A stretch of 64,000 nt of DNA from Salana multivorans (GCF_003751805.1 NZ_RKHQ01000001.1:2356001-2420000); one strand, 5' to 3'. Shown: positions 8,718 through 17,461, counted from the first letter of the stretch. A program made the numbers and translations. Notes: generated by a model from the sequence alone, not told the origin.

Positions 8718-9890
8718 ATGTCCTGGCAGTCCGGTTCGCAGACCTCACTCCGTGAGGCGAATCGGGGTGCCATCCTCGAGGCGGTCAAGCGCTTCGGCGG
8801 GCTCACCCAGGTCGAGCTGGTCGGGGCGACGGGCCTCTCGCCCGCCACCGTCTCGACGATCGTCAAGGAGCTGACCGGCTCGGGGCTCGTCGAGGTGCAG
8901 CCGACCTCGCGCAGCGGCCGGCGGGCGCAGCTCGTCACGCTGGCCCGCCGGGTCGGGCTGGCGGCCGGCATCCAGGTCGGGCCGCGGACCATGCGGGTGG
9001 CCCTCGCGGACTTCACGAGCGAGGTGTGCGCCGAGCAGGTGCTCCCGCTGCCGTTCGAGCACCGGATGGACACGACGCTCGACCGCGCGGCGCTGCTCGT
9101 CGTCGACATGCTGGAGCGCGAGGGGTCCTCGCTCGCCGAGCTCGTCGGGGTCGGGGTCGGGCTGCCGGCCCCCGTCGACGTCGACACCGGCATGATCTCC
9201 GTCCGCGGCATCATGCGCGGCTGGGACGACGAGCACATCGCCCACGTCATGACCAAGCGCCTGGAGAAGCCGGTGTACGTCGACAACGACGCGAACCTCG
9301 GTGCCCTGGCCGAGGCGACGCTCGGGGCGGGCCGCGGCGTGCGGGACCTCCTCTACGTCAGCTACTCCCACTCGGTCGGCGCCGGCGTCGTCATCGGCGG
9401 CCGCCTCCACCGCGGGTTCGCGGGGACCGCCGGCGAGATCGGCCACGTCCAGGTGGACCCGATGGGCGCGATCTGCCGGTGCGGCTCGCGGGGCTGCCTC
9501 GAGACGGTCGTCCGCTCGGACGCGCTCCTGGCCACCCTCCAGGCCAGCCACGGCAGCCTCTCGCTGCGCGACGTGCTGCGTCGCGCCCAGCTCGGCGACC
9601 CGGGGTGCAGCCGCGTCATCGCGGACGCGGGGGAGGCGATCGGGTCGGTGCTCGCCGGCGCCTGCCAGACGCTCAACCCGCAGCTCGTCATCGTCGGCGG
9701 TGAGATGGCCGAGGCCGGTGAGACGCTGCTCGACCCCATGCGGCGCGAGCTGCGTCGTAGCATGCTTCCCAACGTCATCGCGCCCGTCGAGGTGGTCACC
9801 GGCGATCTGGGGGCGCGAGCCGAGATCATGGGTGCCGTCGCGACGGTGCTCCAGCACACCGACGTGACCGAGACGGGAGGCGAACGATGA
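8718..9890 (+). CDS. ROK family transcriptional regulator
   Basis: A 390-residue repressor of the NagC/XylR type. An N-terminal winged helix-turn-helix spans about residues 10-65 (TQVELVGATGLSPATVSTIVK). The sugar-kinase-like ROK domain follows, with VDNDANLGALAEA and the zinc-binding GEIGHVQVD...CRCGSRGCLET. In this family the sugar ligand releases the protein from DNA. It follows the mmsB terminator and shares a 4-nt overlap with the next ATPase gene. Control of the chvE promoter through the TTTGAG/TCGAA dyads is inferred; I found no such dyad in its own short upstream region. Confidence 0.92.
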   Translation: MSWQSGSQTSLREANRGAILEAVKRFGGLTQVELVGATGLSPATVSTIVKELTGSGLVEVQPTSRSGRRAQLVTLARRVGLAAGIQVGPRTMRVALADFTSEVCAEQVLPLPFEHRMDTTLDRAALLVVDMLEREGSSLAELVGVGVGLPAPVDVDTGMISVRGIMRGWDDEHIAHVMTKRLEKPVYVDNDANLGALAEATLGAGRGVRDLLYVSYSHSVGAGVVIGGRLHRGFAGTAGEIGHVQVDPMGAICRCGSRGCLETVVRSDALLATLQASHGSLSLRDVLRRAQLGDPGCSRVIADAGEAIGSVLAGACQTLNPQLVIVGGEMAEAGETLLDPMRRELRRSMLPNVIAPVEVVTGDLGARAEIMGAVATVLQHTDVTETGGER

Positions 9891-10750
9891 CGTCGACACC
9901 GCGAGAGCCGACCGTGCTCTCGGCGACCACCGTCGCGGACGCGATCGATGCCCCCGAGGCCGCGTCCCCGGGCGCCCCGTGGACGCCGGTCCCGCTGCTG
10001 CGCGCCAGCGGCCTCGTCAAGCGGTTCGGCGCGGTCGAGGCGCTCGCGGGCGCGACGATCGAGGTGCACACGCACGAGGTCGTCGCGATCGTCGGCGACA
10101 ACGCGGCGGGGAAGTCGACCTTCGCGAAGATCGTCGCCGGCGTGCTGCAGCCCGACGGCGGCCTGCTCGAGCTGGCCGGTGAGCCCGTGAGCATCCCGTC
10201 GCCGAGCGCGGCGCGCGACCTGGGGATCGCGACCGTGTTCCAGGACCTCGCGGTCGCCGGGAACCTCGACGTCACGGCCAACCTGTTCCTCGGCCGCGAG
10301 CAGCGCATCGCCGGCACCCCCCTGCTCCACGAGGGCGAGATGGAGCTGGCCGCGCGCAAGCTCCTGCACCAGCTCGGCGCCCGCATCCCGTCCGTGCGCA
10401 CGCGGGTCGCTGACCTGTCGAAGGGGCAGCAGCAGTCCGTCGCGATCGCGCGCACGCTGCTGGGCCAGCCGCGCCTCGTGGTGCTCGACGAGCCGACGGC
10501 GTCGCTCTCGGTCGCCGCGACGGCCGAGGTGCTGACGCACATCGAGCGGCTGCGCGACCTCGGCCTCGGCGTCGTCCTCATCTCGCACAACCTCAACGAC
10601 GTCCGCGCGATCGCCGACTGGATCGTCGTGCTGCGTCACGGCCGCAACAACGGGACGTTCCGCGGCAGCTCCGCGACGAACGAGGAGCTGATCGCCGCGA
10701 TCACCGGGGCGACGCGGGCCGACGGCCACCTGGAGGCCTACCGCGGCTGA
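9887..10750 (+). CDS. Single-domain sugar-type ABC transporter ATPase without its own permease
   Basis: A 287-residue ATPase. After a 40-residue low-complexity N-terminus it has Walker A GDNAAGKST, signature LSKGQQQSVAIA (Lys for the usual Gly) and Walker B LVVLDEPTAS, then the H-loop HN rather than HD/HK. It resembles FrcA-type single ATPases of fructose/ribose importers. No permease or receptor follows; the next gene is convergent. It overlaps the ROK gene by 4 nt, so the two are translated together. It might energise MmsB, serve a permease elsewhere, or act as a regulator. None of these can be decided here. Confidence 0.85.
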   Translation: MTSTPREPTVLSATTVADAIDAPEAASPGAPWTPVPLLRASGLVKRFGAVEALAGATIEVHTHEVVAIVGDNAAGKSTFAKIVAGVLQPDGGLLELAGEPVSIPSPSAARDLGIATVFQDLAVAGNLDVTANLFLGREQRIAGTPLLHEGEMELAARKLLHQLGARIPSVRTRVADLSKGQQQSVAIARTLLGQPRLVVLDEPTASLSVAATAEVLTHIERLRDLGLGVVLISHNLNDVRAIADWIVVLRHGRNNGTFRGSSATNEELIAAITGATRADGHLEAYRG

Positions 10751-10768
10751 GCCGCCCGCGGGGTGCGG

Positions 10769-11638
10769 TCAGCGGAAGACGACGGTGCGCCGGCCGAGGT
10801 CGATCAGGACGCGGTGCTCGGCGTGCCAGCGCACCGCGCGGGCGAGCACGCGACGCTCGACGTCCTCGCCCATGGCCTGGAGCTCGGCCACCGAGTCGTC
10901 GTGGTTCACGCGCTCGACGTCCTGCTCGATGATCGGCCCCTCGTCGAGGTCGGCCGTCGCGTAGTGCGCGGTCGCGCCGATCAGCTTGACCCCGCGGCGG
11001 TGCGCCTGCGCGTAGGGCCGCGCGCCCTTGAAGGACGGCAGGAACGAGTGGTGGATGTTGATGATCCGCCCCGCGAGCGCGCGGCACAGGTCGTCGGAGA
11101 GGATCTGCATGTACCGCGCCAGCACGACCAGCTCGGCGCCGGTCTCCTCGACCAGCCGCAGCAGCTCGGCCTCGGCGGCCTCCTTCGACCCCGGCCCGCC
11201 AGGCGCGGCGTCCCGGGAGACGGGCACGTGGTGGAACGGCAGGCCGTAGAACTCCGCGATCGGGCGGAGCACCTCGTGGTTCGAGACGACCGCGACGATG
11301 TCGACGGGGAGCTGGCCGGCGCGCTGGCGGTGCGCCAGGTCGTGCAGGCAGTGCGACGCCGTCGAGACCATGACGACGGTGCGCATCGGCCGGCCGACGA
11401 CGTCGAGCGACCAGTCCATCTCGAACGAGGTCGCCACGGGGCGCAGCACCGCCTCGACGCGGTCGCGCGCGGCGTCGTCGATCTCGCACTCGACGCGCAT
11501 GAAGAAGACGCCCGTGTCGGCGTCGCCGAACTGCTGCGACTCGGTGATGTTGCCGCCGAGACCGGCGAGCGCCCCGGCGACGGCCGCGACGATCCCTGGC
11601 CGGTCGGGGCAGGAGAGTGTGAGGACCCAGCGTGTCAC
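10769..11638 (-). CDS. purU: Formyltetrahydrofolate deformylase
   Basis: A 289-residue enzyme that hydrolyses 10-formyl-THF to formate and THF, balancing one-carbon pools and supplying formate to purine synthesis. Residues 1-80 form an ACT domain (VLTLSCPDRPGIVAAV). The catalytic formyl-transferase fold follows, with NIHHSFLPSFKG and the Asp in HYATADLDEGPIIEQD. The GTG at 11638 gives the normal family length; a longer upstream reading would add residues that do not match. TACCCT lies 6 nt upstream, so the message may be leaderless. It diverges from a GNAT gene and fits the glyA/folD one-carbon genes nearby. Confidence 0.94.
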   Translation of the reverse strand: MTRWVLTLSCPDRPGIVAAVAGALAGLGGNITESQQFGDADTGVFFMRVECEIDDAARDRVEAVLRPVATSFEMDWSLDVVGRPMRTVVMVSTASHCLHDLAHRQRAGQLPVDIVAVVSNHEVLRPIAEFYGLPFHHVPVSRDAAPGGPGSKEAAEAELLRLVEETGAELVVLARYMQILSDDLCRALAGRIINIHHSFLPSFKGARPYAQAHRRGVKLIGATAHYATADLDEGPIIEQDVERVNHDDSVAELQAMGEDVERRVLARAVRWHAEHRVLIDLGRRTVVFR

Positions 11639-11644
11639 CTGGGC

Positions 11645-11682
11645 AGGGTACCTGTGGAGCACCCCCGCGCGTCTGCCATGAT
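11645..11682. promoter_or_regulatory. Divergent leaderless -10 elements for purU and the GNAT gene
   Basis: On the minus strand TACCCT (11650-11645) lies 6 nt from the purU GTG. On the plus strand CATGAT (11677-11682) lies 6 nt from the GNAT ATG. Only 50 bases separate the two start codons and neither gene has a Shine-Dalgarno. Confidence 0.5.
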
Positions 11683-11688
11683 CGAGCC

Positions 11689-12219
11689 ATGAGCGAGCCA
11701 ACAGCACCCGCGGCCCCCGAGCAGGACGTCCTGCGCGTCGACGTCGTCGACCACCACGACGCCGGCGAGCTGCTCACGGTCCGCCGCGCCGCGTTCGTGA
11801 CGGAGGCGCAGCGCTACGGCGACCCGCACATCCCGCCGCTCACCCAGACGATGGAGGAGCTGCTGGCCGACCTCGCGCGGCCGGACGTCGTGACGCTCGG
11901 CGCGTGGCAGGGACGTCGGCTCGTCGGCTCCATCCGCGTCGAGCTCGAGGAGGACAAGGCGACGCTCGGCCGGCTCGCCGTCGTCCCCGACCTCCAGGGT
12001 CTCGGGATCGGGACGCAGCTCCTGCTCGCGGTGCTGCAGTACCTGCCCGAGCAGACCCAGGAGGTCTGGGTCTTCACCGGCCGCGACTCCAAGCAGAACA
12101 TCTCGATGTACGCCAAGCAGGGCTTCGAGCACCAGTTCGACGAGCACACGGGCGACCTGACGTACGCCTACCTGCGCAAGATCCTCGGCGAGGCCGAGAT
12201 CGGCGGCCAGCTCGGCTGA
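11689..12219 (+). CDS. GNAT family N-acetyltransferase
   Basis: A 176-residue protein with the GNAT fold. Acetyl-CoA-binding motif A is RLAVVPDLQGLGIGTQLL near residue 105, and VFTGRDSKQNISMYAKQGF forms the C-terminal strand-helix region. The substrate is unknown; the family acylates amines on antibiotics, peptides or small molecules. The N-terminal segment VRRAAFVTEAQRYGDPHIPPL is conserved in actinobacterial homologues as far as I recall. ATG 11689 is supported by a CATGAT hexamer 6 nt upstream. A double-stem hairpin follows. Confidence 0.88.
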   Translation: MSEPTAPAAPEQDVLRVDVVDHHDAGELLTVRRAAFVTEAQRYGDPHIPPLTQTMEELLADLARPDVVTLGAWQGRRLVGSIRVELEEDKATLGRLAVVPDLQGLGIGTQLLLAVLQYLPEQTQEVWVFTGRDSKQNISMYAKQGFEHQFDEHTGDLTYAYLRKILGEAEIGGQLG

Positions 12220-12228
12220 GGCCGGTCA

Positions 12229-12260
12229 CGACGCCGGGACCTTGGTCCCTCGTGGCGTCG
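12229..12260 (+). terminator. Terminator hairpin after the GNAT gene
   Basis: An outer stem (12229-12235 with 12254-12260) and inner stem (12236-12240 with 12245-12249) are separated by a 4-nt bulge. It overlaps the expected -35 region of the following methyltransferase gene. Confidence 0.55.
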
Positions 12261-12273
12261 CGTCGGATTTAAG

Positions 12274-12279
12274 TACCGT
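12274..12279 (+). promoter_or_regulatory. -10 element TACCGT, probable leaderless promoter
   Basis: TACCGT lies 7 nt before GTG 12287 in a short A/T-richer patch. No Shine-Dalgarno is present. Confidence 0.45.
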
Positions 12280-12286
12280 CGGCATT

Positions 12287-13123
12287 GTGAAAAATGATCC
12301 GGCGCTCCCGCTGGCCGACCGGCGCCCCGAGGACGTCCCCGGGCACTGGCTGCTCGCCCGGCTGGGCAAGCGGGTCCTGCGACCCGGCGGGCTCGAGACC
12401 ACCGACTGGCTGCTGCGGCACGCCGACCTCCCCGGACGCGACGTCGTCGAGCTGGCGCCCGGTCTCGGCCGGACCGCGCGCGACATCCTGGCCGCCGGGC
12501 CGGCGAGCTACGTCGGCGTCGACGCCGACCCGGCCGCCGTCGCCACCGTCGAGGGCGTCGTCGGGGAGCGCGGACGCTGCGTCCTCGCGCAGGCGCAGGC
12601 GACCGGGCTGCCCGATGCGAGCGCCGACGTCGTCGTCGGCGAGGCGATGCTCTCGATGCAGGGCGAGCGCGGCAAGCGCGAGATCGTCGCCGAGGCCGCG
12701 CGCGTGCTCCGGCCCGGCGGCCGGTACGTCGTCCACGAGCTCGGTCTCGTCCCCGACGACCTCGACGGCGGGCGCAAGGAGGAGCTGCGCAAGGCCCTCG
12801 CGCGGTCCATCAAGGTGAACGCGCGGCCGCTCACCGTCGCCGAGTGGCGCGAGCTGCTGGAGTCCGCCGGTCTGGAGGTCGAGGCGACGACGACCGCGCC
12901 GATGGCCCTCCTCGAGGTGCGCCGCAACGTCGCGGACGAGGGCCTCGGCGGCGTCCTGCGGATCGTCTGGAACGTCCTGCGCCAGCCCGACGCCCGACGC
13001 CGGGTGCTCGCGATGCGCCGGGTCTTCCGCGAGAACCGCGACGTGCTGGTCGGGGTCGGGCTCGTCGCCCGCCGCCCGGAGCAGCCCGCCCCCGAGAACG
13101 ACGACGAGAGGGACCTCCCGTGA
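12287..13123 (+). CDS. Class I SAM-dependent methyltransferase
   Basis: A 278-residue methyltransferase. The SAM-binding motif I is [12 protein letters not shown] near residue 45, followed by [11 protein letters not shown] and a post-I region [26 protein letters not shown] is motif III. The substrate is not recognisable. The GTG at 12287 is chosen because a TACCGT -10 ends 7 nt before it; an in-frame TTG at 12242 lies inside a hairpin. It overlaps the cupin gene by a GTGA junction, so the two are likely a functional pair. Confidence 0.85.
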   Translation: MKNDPALPLADRRPEDVPGHWLLARLGKRVLRPGGLETTDWLLRHADLPGRDVVELAPGLGRTARDILAAGPASYVGVDADPAAVATVEGVVGERGRCVLAQAQATGLPDASADVVVGEAMLSMQGERGKREIVAEAARVLRPGGRYVVHELGLVPDDLDGGRKEELRKALARSIKVNARPLTVAEWRELLESAGLEVEATTTAPMALLEVRRNVADEGLGGVLRIVWNVLRQPDARRRVLAMRRVFRENRDVLVGVGLVARRPEQPAPENDDERDLP

Positions 13124-13500
13124 CCAGCACCCCCGCAGAGCAGCCGACCCCGACCGTGGCCGAGCCGGCCGCCGAGCCGGGCATGATCCACGTGCCGGGT
13201 GCCGACGAGCTGGTGCTCGTCCAGCCCGAGAGCACCGTGTCGCGCACCGTGCTGAAGGCCGAGGGCGTGCGCGTCGTCGTCTTCGGGTTCGACGCGGGTC
13301 AGGTGCTGACCGAGCACACGGCCGCGATGCCCGTCGTGCTGCAGACGGTCCGCGGGCACCTGCGGATCACGGCCGACGGCCGGACCGTCGACCTCCTGCC
13401 CGGCGACCTGCTGCACCTGCGCACGCGGGAGCCGCACGCGGTGGAGGCGGTCGAGCCGTCGATCCTCTCGCTCACGATGATCGACGCGCGGCGCTCCTGA
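13120..13500 (+). CDS. Small cupin-domain protein
   Basis: A 126-residue single cupin. The conserved barrel motifs appear as [23 protein letters not shown] (motif 1, with one His) and [17 protein letters not shown] (motif 2, with the second His). The metal set looks like His plus His, with less of the usual Glu. Residues 1-25 are Pro/Ala/Glu-rich. Translation starts at a GTG overlapping the methyltransferase stop. The function is unknown; small cupins of this type often bind a metal or act as sensors. Confidence 0.82.
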   Translation: MTSTPAEQPTPTVAEPAAEPGMIHVPGADELVLVQPESTVSRTVLKAEGVRVVVFGFDAGQVLTEHTAAMPVVLQTVRGHLRITADGRTVDLLPGDLLHLRTREPHAVEAVEPSILSLTMIDARRS

Positions 13501-13522
13501 CCTCGCCCACCCGGACGCCGGG

Positions 13523-13528
13523 TAGCAT
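13523..13528 (+). promoter_or_regulatory. -10 element TAGCAT of the glyA operon
   Basis: It predicts transcription from about 13535, just at the 5' end of the ZTP riboswitch, which supports both calls. Confidence 0.55.
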
Positions 13529-13532
13529 GGGC

Positions 13533-13613
13533 TCGTCGCGACTGGCGCCGGGTGGAACAACCACCGGGGAGCGACGAGGTACGCCGACCAACGGGGCCGC
13601 CCGCCTGGGTCCC
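13533..13613 (+). promoter_or_regulatory. ZTP (pfl) riboswitch
   Basis: The leader matches the ZTP/ZMP aptamer. CGTCGCGACTGGCG (from 13534) leads into a GGTGGAACAACCACC hairpin, GGGGAGCGACG closes P1/P2, and after a short variable stretch comes GCCGCCCGCCTGGG, the P3 module. ZTP and ZMP signal folate shortage; this RNA class commonly controls glyA and folD, which are the genes downstream. The P3 arm CCTGGGT (13604-13610) is complementary to ACCCAGG at 13670-13676, which includes part of the glyA Shine-Dalgarno. Confidence 0.9.
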
Positions 13614-13662
13614 ACGGTCATGGCCGAACCCATGCCCGGTCGCGCTCCACCGAGCTCGGACC

Positions 13663-13683
13663 GGGTCCAACCCAGGAGGACCC
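13663..13683 (+). promoter_or_regulatory. Possible Shine-Dalgarno sequestering hairpin (riboswitch output)
   Basis: GGGTCC (13663-13668) can pair with GGACCC (13678-13683), masking part of AGGAGGA (13674-13680) just before the glyA GTG. This and the alternative pairing of 13604-13610 with 13670-13676 give candidates for translational control. Confidence 0.4.
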
Positions 13684-13685
13684 CC

Positions 13686-14966
13686 GTGACCGAGACCCCC
13701 GACGTCTTCAACGCCCCGCTCGCCCAGGTCGACCCCGAGATCGCCGCCGTCCTCGACGCCGAGCTCGAGCGCCAGCGCACGTATCTCGAGATGATCGCGT
13801 CCGAGAACTTCGTGCCCGTCTCGGTCCTGCAGTCGCAGGGCTCGGTGCTGACGAACAAGTACGCCGAGGGCTACCCCGGCCGTCGCTACTACGGCGGCTG
13901 CGAGGAGGTCGACGTCGCGGAGAACCTCGCGATCGAGCGCGTCAAGAAGCTCTTCGGCGCCGAGTTCGCCAACGTCCAGCCGCACTCCGGCGCGAGCGCC
14001 AACGCGGCGGTGCTGCACGCCATCGCGCGCCCCGGCGACACGCTGCTCGGTCTCTCCCTCGACCAGGGCGGCCACCTCACGCACGGCATGAAGATCAACT
14101 TCTCGGGCCGGCTCTACGACATCGTCGCGTACGGTGTCGACCCGGAGACCTCGACGATCGACATGGCCGAGGTCCGCCGCCTCGCGATCGAGCACCGGCC
14201 CAAGGTCATCATCGCCGGCTGGTCCGCGTACCCGCGCCAGCTCGACTTCGCCGCCTTCCGCGAGATCGCCGACGAGGTCGGCGCGCTGCTCTGGGTCGAC
14301 ATGGCGCACTTCGCCGGGCTCGTCGCGGCCGGGCTGCACCCCAACCCCGTGCCGCACGCGCACGTCGTCTCCTCGACGGTGCACAAGACCATCGGCGGCC
14401 CGCGCTCGGGCTTCATCCTCACCAACGACGCCGACCTCGCGAAGAAGATCAACTCCGCGGTCTTCCCCGGCCAGCAGGGCGGCCCGCTCATGCACGTCAT
14501 CGCCGCCAAGGCGACGGCGTTCATGCTCGCCGCGACGCCGGAGTTCAAGGAGCGCCAGGAGCGCGTGCTGCGCGGCGCGCGGATCCTCGCCGACCGGCTC
14601 TCCCAGCAGGACGTCAGGGACGCGGGCATCTCCGTCCGCTCGGGCGGGACGGACGTCCACCTCGTGCTCGTCGACCTGCGCGACGCCGCGATCGACGGCA
14701 AGCAGGCCGAGGACCTCCTGCACGACATCCACATCACGGTGAACCGCAACGCCGTCCCGAACGACCCGCGTCCGCCGATGGTCACCTCCGGCCTGCGGAT
14801 CGGCACGCCCGCCCTCGCCACGCGCGGCTTCGGCGACGCCGAGTTCACCGAGGTCGCCGACGTCATCGCGCTCGCGCTCCAGCCCGGCGCCGACACCGAG
14901 TCGCTGCGCGCGCGGATCGACGCCCTCGCGGCCGCGTTCCCGCTCTACCCGGGGCTCAGCCAGTGA
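13686..14966 (+). CDS. glyA: Serine hydroxymethyltransferase
   Basis: A 426-residue PLP enzyme that interconverts serine plus THF with glycine plus 5,10-methylene-THF, the main one-carbon entry. The PLP lysine is K234 in [13 protein letters not shown]; the substrate and PLP regions [18 protein letters not shown] and GHLTHG are intact. The length is normal. The GTG start has AGGAGGA 5 nt upstream. It is the first gene after the ZTP riboswitch and overlaps folD by 4 nt (GTGA), so both folate genes respond together to ZTP. Confidence 0.97.
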   Translation: MTETPDVFNAPLAQVDPEIAAVLDAELERQRTYLEMIASENFVPVSVLQSQGSVLTNKYAEGYPGRRYYGGCEEVDVAENLAIERVKKLFGAEFANVQPHSGASANAAVLHAIARPGDTLLGLSLDQGGHLTHGMKINFSGRLYDIVAYGVDPETSTIDMAEVRRLAIEHRPKVIIAGWSAYPRQLDFAAFREIADEVGALLWVDMAHFAGLVAAGLHPNPVPHAHVVSSTVHKTIGGPRSGFILTNDADLAKKINSAVFPGQQGGPLMHVIAAKATAFMLAATPEFKERQERVLRGARILADRLSQQDVRDAGISVRSGGTDVHLVLVDLRDAAIDGKQAEDLLHDIHITVNRNAVPNDPRPPMVTSGLRIGTPALATRGFGDAEFTEVADVIALALQPGADTESLRARIDALAAAFPLYPGLSQ

Positions 14967-15823
14967 CGGCCCGGCTCCTGCCGGGCGGCCCGGTCGCCGA
15001 TGCGGTGCTCGCGGACGTCGAGACCCGTGTCGCGGCGTTCACCGCCGCGCACGGGCGGCGGCCGGGGCTCGGGACGATCCTCGTCGGCGACGACTCGGCG
15101 AGCGCCGGGTACATCCGGATGAAGATGGCGAAGGCCGAGGAGCTCGGCTTCGCCTCCCCGCACCTCCACCTGCCGCAGGACGCGACGCAGGAGGACGTGC
15201 TGGGCGCCGTGCGGTCCTTCAACTCCGACGACGCGGTCGACGCCGTGCTGATCCAGCACCCGACGCCGCCGCAGATCGACTTCGACGCCGCCCTGCTCGC
15301 CCTCGACCCGGACAAGGACGTCGACGGCCTGCACCCGGTCAACATGGGCCGGCTCGCGCTCGGCATGCCCGGGCCGGTGCCGTGCACGCCCGCCGGCATC
15401 GAGGCGCTGCTGGCCCACCACGACGTCCCGGTCTCGGGACGCAACGTCGTCATCCTCGGCCGGGGCACGACGCTCGGGCGCCCGCTCGCGCTCCTGCTCT
15501 CGCAGAAGCGGCCGACGGCCAACGCGGCGGTCACCGTCGTCCACACCGGCGTCCCGGACTGGCCCGAGTACACGCGTCGCGCCGACGTCGTCATCGCCGC
15601 CGTGGGGGTGCCGGGGATCCTGCGGCCCGAGCACCTGTCGCCGGGCGTCACGGTCGTCGGCGGGGGAGTCCGGTACGAGGGCAAGCGCCTGCTGCCCGAC
15701 GTCGACGAGTCGTGCGCCGAGGTCGCCGGGGCGATCACGCCGCGGATCGGCGGCGTCGGCCCGACGACGATCGCGCTGCTGTTCCGCAACGCCGTCGAGC
15801 TCGCGGAGGCCCGCGCGGCGTGA
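14963..15823 (+). CDS. folD: Bifunctional methylene-THF dehydrogenase/methenyl-THF cyclohydrolase
   Basis: A 286-residue cytosolic enzyme that converts 5,10-methylene-THF to 10-formyl-THF. The catalytic Tyr/Lys region is [16 protein letters not shown], the substrate Asp region [13 protein letters not shown] and the NADP site [11 protein letters not shown]. The usual LVQLPLP appears as LIQHPTPP, a variation I believe is seen in other actinobacteria. The GTG start overlaps the glyA stop, so the gene is coupled to the riboswitch-controlled message. Confidence 0.95.
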   Translation: MTARLLPGGPVADAVLADVETRVAAFTAAHGRRPGLGTILVGDDSASAGYIRMKMAKAEELGFASPHLHLPQDATQEDVLGAVRSFNSDDAVDAVLIQHPTPPQIDFDAALLALDPDKDVDGLHPVNMGRLALGMPGPVPCTPAGIEALLAHHDVPVSGRNVVILGRGTTLGRPLALLLSQKRPTANAAVTVVHTGVPDWPEYTRRADVVIAAVGVPGILRPEHLSPGVTVVGGGVRYEGKRLLPDVDESCAEVAGAITPRIGGVGPTTIALLFRNAVELAEARAA

Positions 15824-16980
15824 GCGACCACCGTCCCGACGCGCCCCGCCCCGCCACGCCATCGCGCGCGTGGCGGGGCGTCGGCGTCGTCGCGGTGGCG
15901 TCCGGCCTCGCCGTGATCCTGGCCGAGCTGCTCCGGAGCCTCGTCCGGTGGGTGACGCCGATCACCGTGACGCGGGCCCTGGAGAGCAGCACCCCCACGC
16001 TCGTCCCGGCCCACGCCGGCTACACCGTCGCGCCGCACCCGGTCGCGATCGTCGGCTGGCTCGTGCTCGCGATGGTGCTCGGCGCCGTCGTCGTGGCGCT
16101 CGTCGCGTGCTCCGTGACCCGGCGACCCGGCCGCGCCCGGTTGCTCCTGCTGTGGCTCGGGCTCGTCCTGGTCGCGCTCGTCGCGGTGGGGTCGGCCCAG
16201 GCCGGCGAGGTGCTGCTGACGATCGAGCAGTTCGGCGGCCGGGGCGGCTCCCACATCCGACTGTTCACGCTCCCGGCGCTCGCGGACGCGGTGCGGTGGG
16301 GTCTGCTCTGGGGCGGGGTCGTCGTCCTGACCGTGGGGCGGTTGCTCCCGGACCGGCCGCCCCGCCGCGCGTGGCGCGTCGCGGTCCCGCTCGTCGTGGC
16401 GTGGGTCGGCGTGCTGGTGCTGCTGGGGTCGGCGACGCGGGCGGCGTCGATCTCCGCGCAGACCGAGGTGGTCACCCGGCCGACCCCGGCCGTCGCGGTC
16501 ACGGACCCGCCGGCCGAGGTGGCCGGTGAGGCCGAGCCGTCGTTCTACGGCCGGTGCGAGCCGGGGATGCTCACGATGGAGCTGGGCGGGTTCGACGCGG
16601 CCTCCGGGCGGCGGTACCTGAGCGTGACCGCGACGAACGACGGGTTCGCGTGCACGGTCGCGGGATGGCCCGACCTGGCGTTCGCCGACGCCGACGGGAA
16701 CGCCGTGCGCCCCGACCGGGTCGACGGCGTCAGCTCCGGTGGGTTCGGTGGCACCCCGGAGCCCGTTCTCCTGGAGTCGGGCGAGAGCGTCCGGGCCGAG
16801 CTCACGTGGCGGGGTGCCGGCGCCGGCGCCCGCACCGTCGCGGAGGTGCTGCTGGCACCCTGGGCGGGTGCGCAGCGCACCCGCCTCCCGATCGACCTGG
16901 ACCTCGAGGACGGCGCCGAGCTGCAGGTGTCGGCGTGGTTCCCGTCCGACGCCGGCTCGGCCCCCGACGGGAGCGGCTGA
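15820..16980 (+). CDS. Membrane protein with C-terminal DUF4232 domain
   Basis: A 386-residue protein. Four to five hydrophobic segments lie at about residues 15-35, 68-92, 103-125, 145-170 and 185-210. A linker rich in Pro, Thr and Val follows, and residues 245-375 form a DUF4232-like beta domain starting YGRCEPGMLTMELGG, with a second Cys in FACTVAGWPDL. Lipoproteins and membrane proteins with this domain are common in actinobacteria and have no known role. It overlaps the folD stop by GTGA, so it is co-transcribed with the folate genes, perhaps only by position. Confidence 0.7.
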   Translation: MSDHRPDAPRPATPSRAWRGVGVVAVASGLAVILAELLRSLVRWVTPITVTRALESSTPTLVPAHAGYTVAPHPVAIVGWLVLAMVLGAVVVALVACSVTRRPGRARLLLLWLGLVLVALVAVGSAQAGEVLLTIEQFGGRGGSHIRLFTLPALADAVRWGLLWGGVVVLTVGRLLPDRPPRRAWRVAVPLVVAWVGVLVLLGSATRAASISAQTEVVTRPTPAVAVTDPPAEVAGEAEPSFYGRCEPGMLTMELGGFDAASGRRYLSVTATNDGFACTVAGWPDLAFADADGNAVRPDRVDGVSSGGFGGTPEPVLLESGESVRAELTWRGAGAGARTVAEVLLAPWAGAQRTRLPIDLDLEDGAELQVSAWFPSDAGSAPDGSG

Positions 16981-17044
16981 CCCGCGAGTCGCCGTCGCCC
17001 GCGCGACCACGGCGCGGTGCGCCAGGGCGGGGTGGCGATGTCAT

Positions 17045-17461
17045 TCATGCTTCGCGAAGGCGTTCGACGCGTTGGCCGGTGACCTCGGCGATGAGGTCGA
17101 AGTCCTTGTCGACGTGGAGCACGGTGTAGCCGGCGAGCTCGGCGACGGCCGCGACGAGAAGGTCCGGGATGGAGACGGCGCGGTGGTAACCGCGACGGGC
17201 GAGCTCGCCCTGGACCTCGACGGCGCGCGACTCGACCGTGGGGGTCAGGTTCGCCATCGGCATGCTGACGAGGGGCGGCTCCGCATGGATCAACACCCAC
17301 TCGCGAGCGCTGCGCGCGGAGAAGCCACTCTCGAGCAGTGTCACGGTCGAGACGCGAACGAGACCCCGCTGAAGGCGCTCGGCCCAGAGGGAGGCATCGG
17401 GCGAGTCGGCCAACCGGACGATGGCCGATGTGTCGATCAGCCAGGCGCCGGTGCGCCCCAT
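17045..17461 (-). CDS. vapC: VapC-type PIN-domain toxin ribonuclease
   Basis: A 138-residue PIN-domain protein, a Mg-dependent ribonuclease that in this family cleaves tRNA or rRNA when not held by its antitoxin. Acidic active-site positions are visible: D10 in [10 protein letters not shown], Glu in TLLESGFS, Asp in [11 protein letters not shown] and DKDFDLIAE near the C-terminus. Length is normal for VapC. Its ATG lies 25 nt inside the upstream antitoxin gene, the usual coupled arrangement. The target RNA cannot be read from sequence. Confidence 0.88.
   Translation of the reverse strand: MGRTGAWLIDTSAIVRLADSPDASLWAERLQRGLVRVSTVTLLESGFSARSAREWVLIHAEPPLVSMPMANLTPTVESRAVEVQGELARRGYHRAVSIPDLLVAAVAELAGYTVLHVDKDFDLIAEVTGQRVERLREA

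Noticed and set aside
12242-12286. TTG start giving the methyltransferase 15 more residues
   Set aside because: The TTG lies in the loop of a hairpin and the extra residues cover the TACCGT hexamer; GTG 12287 is better supported.
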